From Pseudobdellovibrio sp031428275 (lineage in GTDB: Bacteria; Bdellovibrionota; Bdellovibrionia; Bdellovibrionales; Bdellovibrionaceae): a stretch of 64,000 nt of DNA. Made by a program: the position numbers and the translations under genes. The stretch's first letter is position 1. Every line of letters starts with the position of its first letter. The stretch lies in contig JANPPC010000019.1 in assembly GCA_031428275.1 (NCBI GenBank), positions 62,001-126,000 on the forward strand. The letters run 5' to 3'. The notes beneath the pieces are model-generated. The model was not told the DNA's origin and made no database searches. It saw nothing but the letters and a program-made list of their open reading frames with translations. Below are positions 61,795 through 64,000 of the stretch, one piece after another.

Positions 61795-63990
61795 ATGGCC
61801 AAAGCAAAAGATATTCAGACCGAGCGCACCCAAGAATTAAGAAAGCGAAAAAAAGAGATTCTCTTTATTTTTTCTATTTCAATTCTATTGGCATTTTTAA
61901 TCGGCGTTGAAGTCTACATATTTCGCTCTGGGCAAAATTTGCCTTCTTCGTACGTATTGTTTTTCATCGGTTTAGTTAATGTTAATTTAATCTTAGTTCT
62001 ACTTTTACTTTTTTTGATTTTTAGAAATATTGTAAAAGTCTTTATCGAGCGCCGCGGGCGTATTTTTGGCTCAAGCTTAAAATCAAAATTAATTTTATCA
62101 TTTGTATCATTCTCGGTTGTTCCGACGCTTTTAGTTTTTATAATTTCGGTTTTCTACTTAAATAGCAGCTTCGAAAAATGGTTCTCGCAGCGCATGCTTT
62201 CTATTTTGCGTAATGCTTCTGAAGTGATCGACACTTTCATTTCAAACGAAAAAAAGCGCGGCTATGAGTACGCGCGTATCTCGTCGCGCGAGCTTATAAA
62301 AATTCCGGCAGCACGCCGCCAAATTCAGCTAGAAAAAATTCAGAATCAGTATCGCTTAGATGCAATCGAATATTATGAAGATATCCTAAAGACCCGTTTA
62401 GTTGCGCAAGATAAAGATCTTAATTCTGAACTTGTGCCGCCGCTAAACGTCGAATTTCTGCAGCGTGGCTTAGTCAATCGCGATGAAGCGAGCACTATTC
62501 AAATTTTTGGCGACTACAATCTTTTAAGGGTAATGGTCCCCCTCAGCAAGAATTCTGATCAAGGTGTGATGGTCGTTACAAAATTTTTAAACCTTACCCC
62601 GGGTTCAAAGTTTGACGATATCGTCGGAGCCTATCAAGAATTTCATAGTAACTCGCTGGTCGAATATCCGCTGAAATCAATATATTTTATTATGCTCATC
62701 GTAATGACTCTCGTGATTTTATTCGCCGCTGTATGGTTTGGTTTTTACCTTGCTAGGCAGTTGTCGATCCCTCTTGTTCAGTTAGGACGAGCGACGAAAC
62801 GGGTTGCTGCAGGAGATTATTCTCAGTTAGAAATCGAGTCAGGAAGTGAAGAAATCAATAGTTTGATTGGTAGCTTCAACCAAATGATTGGCAATTTATC
62901 TTCCTCGGAGCTCGAACTGCAGCAGACTTTAAGAAATTTAAATCAGTACACGCACTACGTAGAAATCGTATTAAAAAATGTTAGTGCCGGAGTCATCTCG
63001 ATCGACATGAGCGGTGTAGCAACCACAATCAATCGTCGGGCATGCGAACTTCTGCAGTTAGATCCACAAACAAGCGTCGGGAAGCATTTTCGCACTTTAG
63101 TTAGCGAAGATAATTACAAACTTTTTTCAAGTATCGTGCGTTCGATGCAAGAAAACCATTTGGTTTCTTTGCAAAAAGAAGTTCGCTTAACCGTTAACGA
63201 AGAAGCCATCCCACTTTCGTGTCATATTTCGCTTCTAAAAAATGAAGAAAATGACGAAATTGGGCGCATTCTTGTATTCGATGATATGACACCCATCGTA
63301 AATGCTCAACGTGCCGCAGCCTGGACTGAGGTGGCTCGTCGTATTGCTCACGAAATTAAAAATCCACTCACTCCTATTCGACTATCGGCCGAGCGCTTAG
63401 CGAAGAAATTCGGCGGACAAATCACAGACCCAGCATTTCAAGATTCAATTCGTATGATCGTTACGCAAGTTGATGATATGCGCATTCTTGTGAACGAATT
63501 TGCGCAGTTTGCGCGCTTGCCCCAGCTAAAACCAATTCAGGGCCAGCTTAATCATATCCTCGAAAAAACAGCGCAAATTTACTTAGAAGCTTTGCCTAAT
63601 ATCTCGATCAATCTTGAACTTGACAGAGCATTGCCTGAATTTAAATTTGATCCCGATCAAATGAAACGGGTATTTGTGAATTTAATTGATAATGCTGTCG
63701 CTGCCGTACAAACTGAAACTCATCCTAAGGTCACGATCCGCACCGAATATAAAACTCAGCAGCAAGTGCTTAAAATTTCGATATGCGATAATGGTGTGGG
63801 TATTCCCCAGCGTGACCGTGTGCGTGTTTTTGAGCCTTATTTCTCTACAAAAGAAAAAGGAACTGGACTGGGCCTACCAATCGTTAAGAGTATTATAGAA
63901 GACCACGGTGGAGTTATACGAGCCTTAGAGAATAACCCGCAAGGTACGCAAATGTATATCGAGATGCCGATTGTACCGTTGATCGATTAG
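61795..63990 (+). CDS. NtrY-like sensor histidine kinase
   Basis: A 731-residue membrane kinase of the NtrY type. Three N-terminal helices (about 24-46, 54-82, 98-122) and a fourth (about 293-320) frame a periplasmic sensor region; then a HAMP domain (about 320-375), a PAS-like domain (about 385-505), HisKA with AHEIKNPLTPIRLSAERL and phosphoacceptor H519, and a complete HATPase (NLIDNAVAAVQ, DNGVGIPQRDRVRVFEPYF, GTGLGLPIVKSI). It is 17 bases after ribH. In NtrY systems the next gene is usually the sigma-54 response regulator NtrX, which would lie just past the window end. Confidence 0.9.
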   Translation: MAKAKDIQTERTQELRKRKKEILFIFSISILLAFLIGVEVYIFRSGQNLPSSYVLFFIGLVNVNLILVLLLLFLIFRNIVKVFIERRGRIFGSSLKSKLILSFVSFSVVPTLLVFIISVFYLNSSFEKWFSQRMLSILRNASEVIDTFISNEKKRGYEYARISSRELIKIPAARRQIQLEKIQNQYRLDAIEYYEDILKTRLVAQDKDLNSELVPPLNVEFLQRGLVNRDEASTIQIFGDYNLLRVMVPLSKNSDQGVMVVTKFLNLTPGSKFDDIVGAYQEFHSNSLVEYPLKSIYFIMLIVMTLVILFAAVWFGFYLARQLSIPLVQLGRATKRVAAGDYSQLEIESGSEEINSLIGSFNQMIGNLSSSELELQQTLRNLNQYTHYVEIVLKNVSAGVISIDMSGVATTINRRACELLQLDPQTSVGKHFRTLVSEDNYKLFSSIVRSMQENHLVSLQKEVRLTVNEEAIPLSCHISLLKNEENDEIGRILVFDDMTPIVNAQRAAAWTEVARRIAHEIKNPLTPIRLSAERLAKKFGGQITDPAFQDSIRMIVTQVDDMRILVNEFAQFARLPQLKPIQGQLNHILEKTAQIYLEALPNISINLELDRALPEFKFDPDQMKRVFVNLIDNAVAAVQTETHPKVTIRTEYKTQQQVLKISICDNGVGIPQRDRVRVFEPYFSTKEKGTGLGLPIVKSIIEDHGGVIRALENNPQGTQMYIEMPIVPLID

Positions 63991-64000
63991 GAGAAATAGA

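Noticed and set aside
23..64000. CRISPR array, prophage, toxin-antitoxin or defence island
   Set aside because: No regularly spaced repeats, cas genes, phage structural genes or paired small toxin genes found on either strand.

Overview
The window is a 64 kb chromosomal stretch, fairly AT-rich, that most resembles the Bdellovibrionota (Bdellovibrio/Pseudobdellovibrio-like Gram-negative predators or relatives). This assignment is an inference. It rests on the density of lipoproteins and secreted proteases, a RAYT-type transposase of the kind seen in that group, an MCE protein with a barrel-like tail, a histone H1-like Lys/Ala protein, flagellin, and GYF_2/PilZ/HD-GYP signalling genes. I see no rRNA, tRNA, CRISPR array, prophage or plasmid genes. 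Most of the window is core housekeeping mixed with poorly characterised envelope genes.

Layout. 1-5.1 kb: a very large metzincin lipoprotein (minus), then a solitary REP-associated tyrosine transposase in repeat-rich, gene-poor DNA. 5.1-9.8 kb: RNase HI with a C-terminal viroplasmin/hybrid-binding-like domain, an SDR, a lipoprotein, an alpha/beta hydrolase and nadB. 9.8-22.7 kb: an uninterrupted plus-strand run of 11 genes with overlaps or gaps of at most 24 bp. It comprises a sensor-like membrane protein, a receiver plus degenerate GGDEF protein, alr, mlaE-mlaF-mlaD, purH, a GYF_2/TPR membrane protein, a lipoprotein, a YhaM-like exoribonuclease and cysE. 22.7-26.5 kb (minus): hrpB, an RsmI-like methylase and a HAD hydrolase. 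26.7-29.9 kb: a phnD-phnC-phnE type ABC importer and a hotdog thioesterase. 30.0-32.6 kb: HD-GYP, a double-GYF_2/PilZ protein and a VWA lipoprotein. 32.6-36.5 kb (minus): beta-propeller lipoprotein, barrel protein and subtilisin-like protease. 36.7-42.9 kb: nuoB-nuoCD-nuoE-nuoF-nuoG-nuoI, that is, only the peripheral arm of Complex I. 42.9-45.1 kb (minus): three exported proteins. 45.2-49.9 kb: an unrecognised protein, recO and an RND pump. 49.9-52.8 kb: a Xer-type recombinase, a sigma-54 activator lacking a receiver and a bipolar H1-like protein. 52.9-55.5 kb (minus): lipoprotein, flagellin, a structured non-coding stretch and a small Cys-rich protein. 55.5-64.0 kb (plus): clpB, a barrel protein with an apparent ATT start, an exported protein, ribE-ribB-ribH and an NtrY-like kinase.

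The strongest second-look items are: the ATT start at 58217; the metalloprotease whose lipobox lies about 98 residues in; the C-terminal hybrid-binding-like domain on RNase HI; shared GYF_2-like domains linking a TPR membrane protein and a PilZ effector beside an HD-GYP; alternative pairings around the HD-GYP ribosome binding site; the split Complex I operon; the bipolar H1-like protein; and small repeats around the RAYT gene. I found no defence island or other obviously new multi-gene system. All functional calls come from reading motifs; no searches were run.
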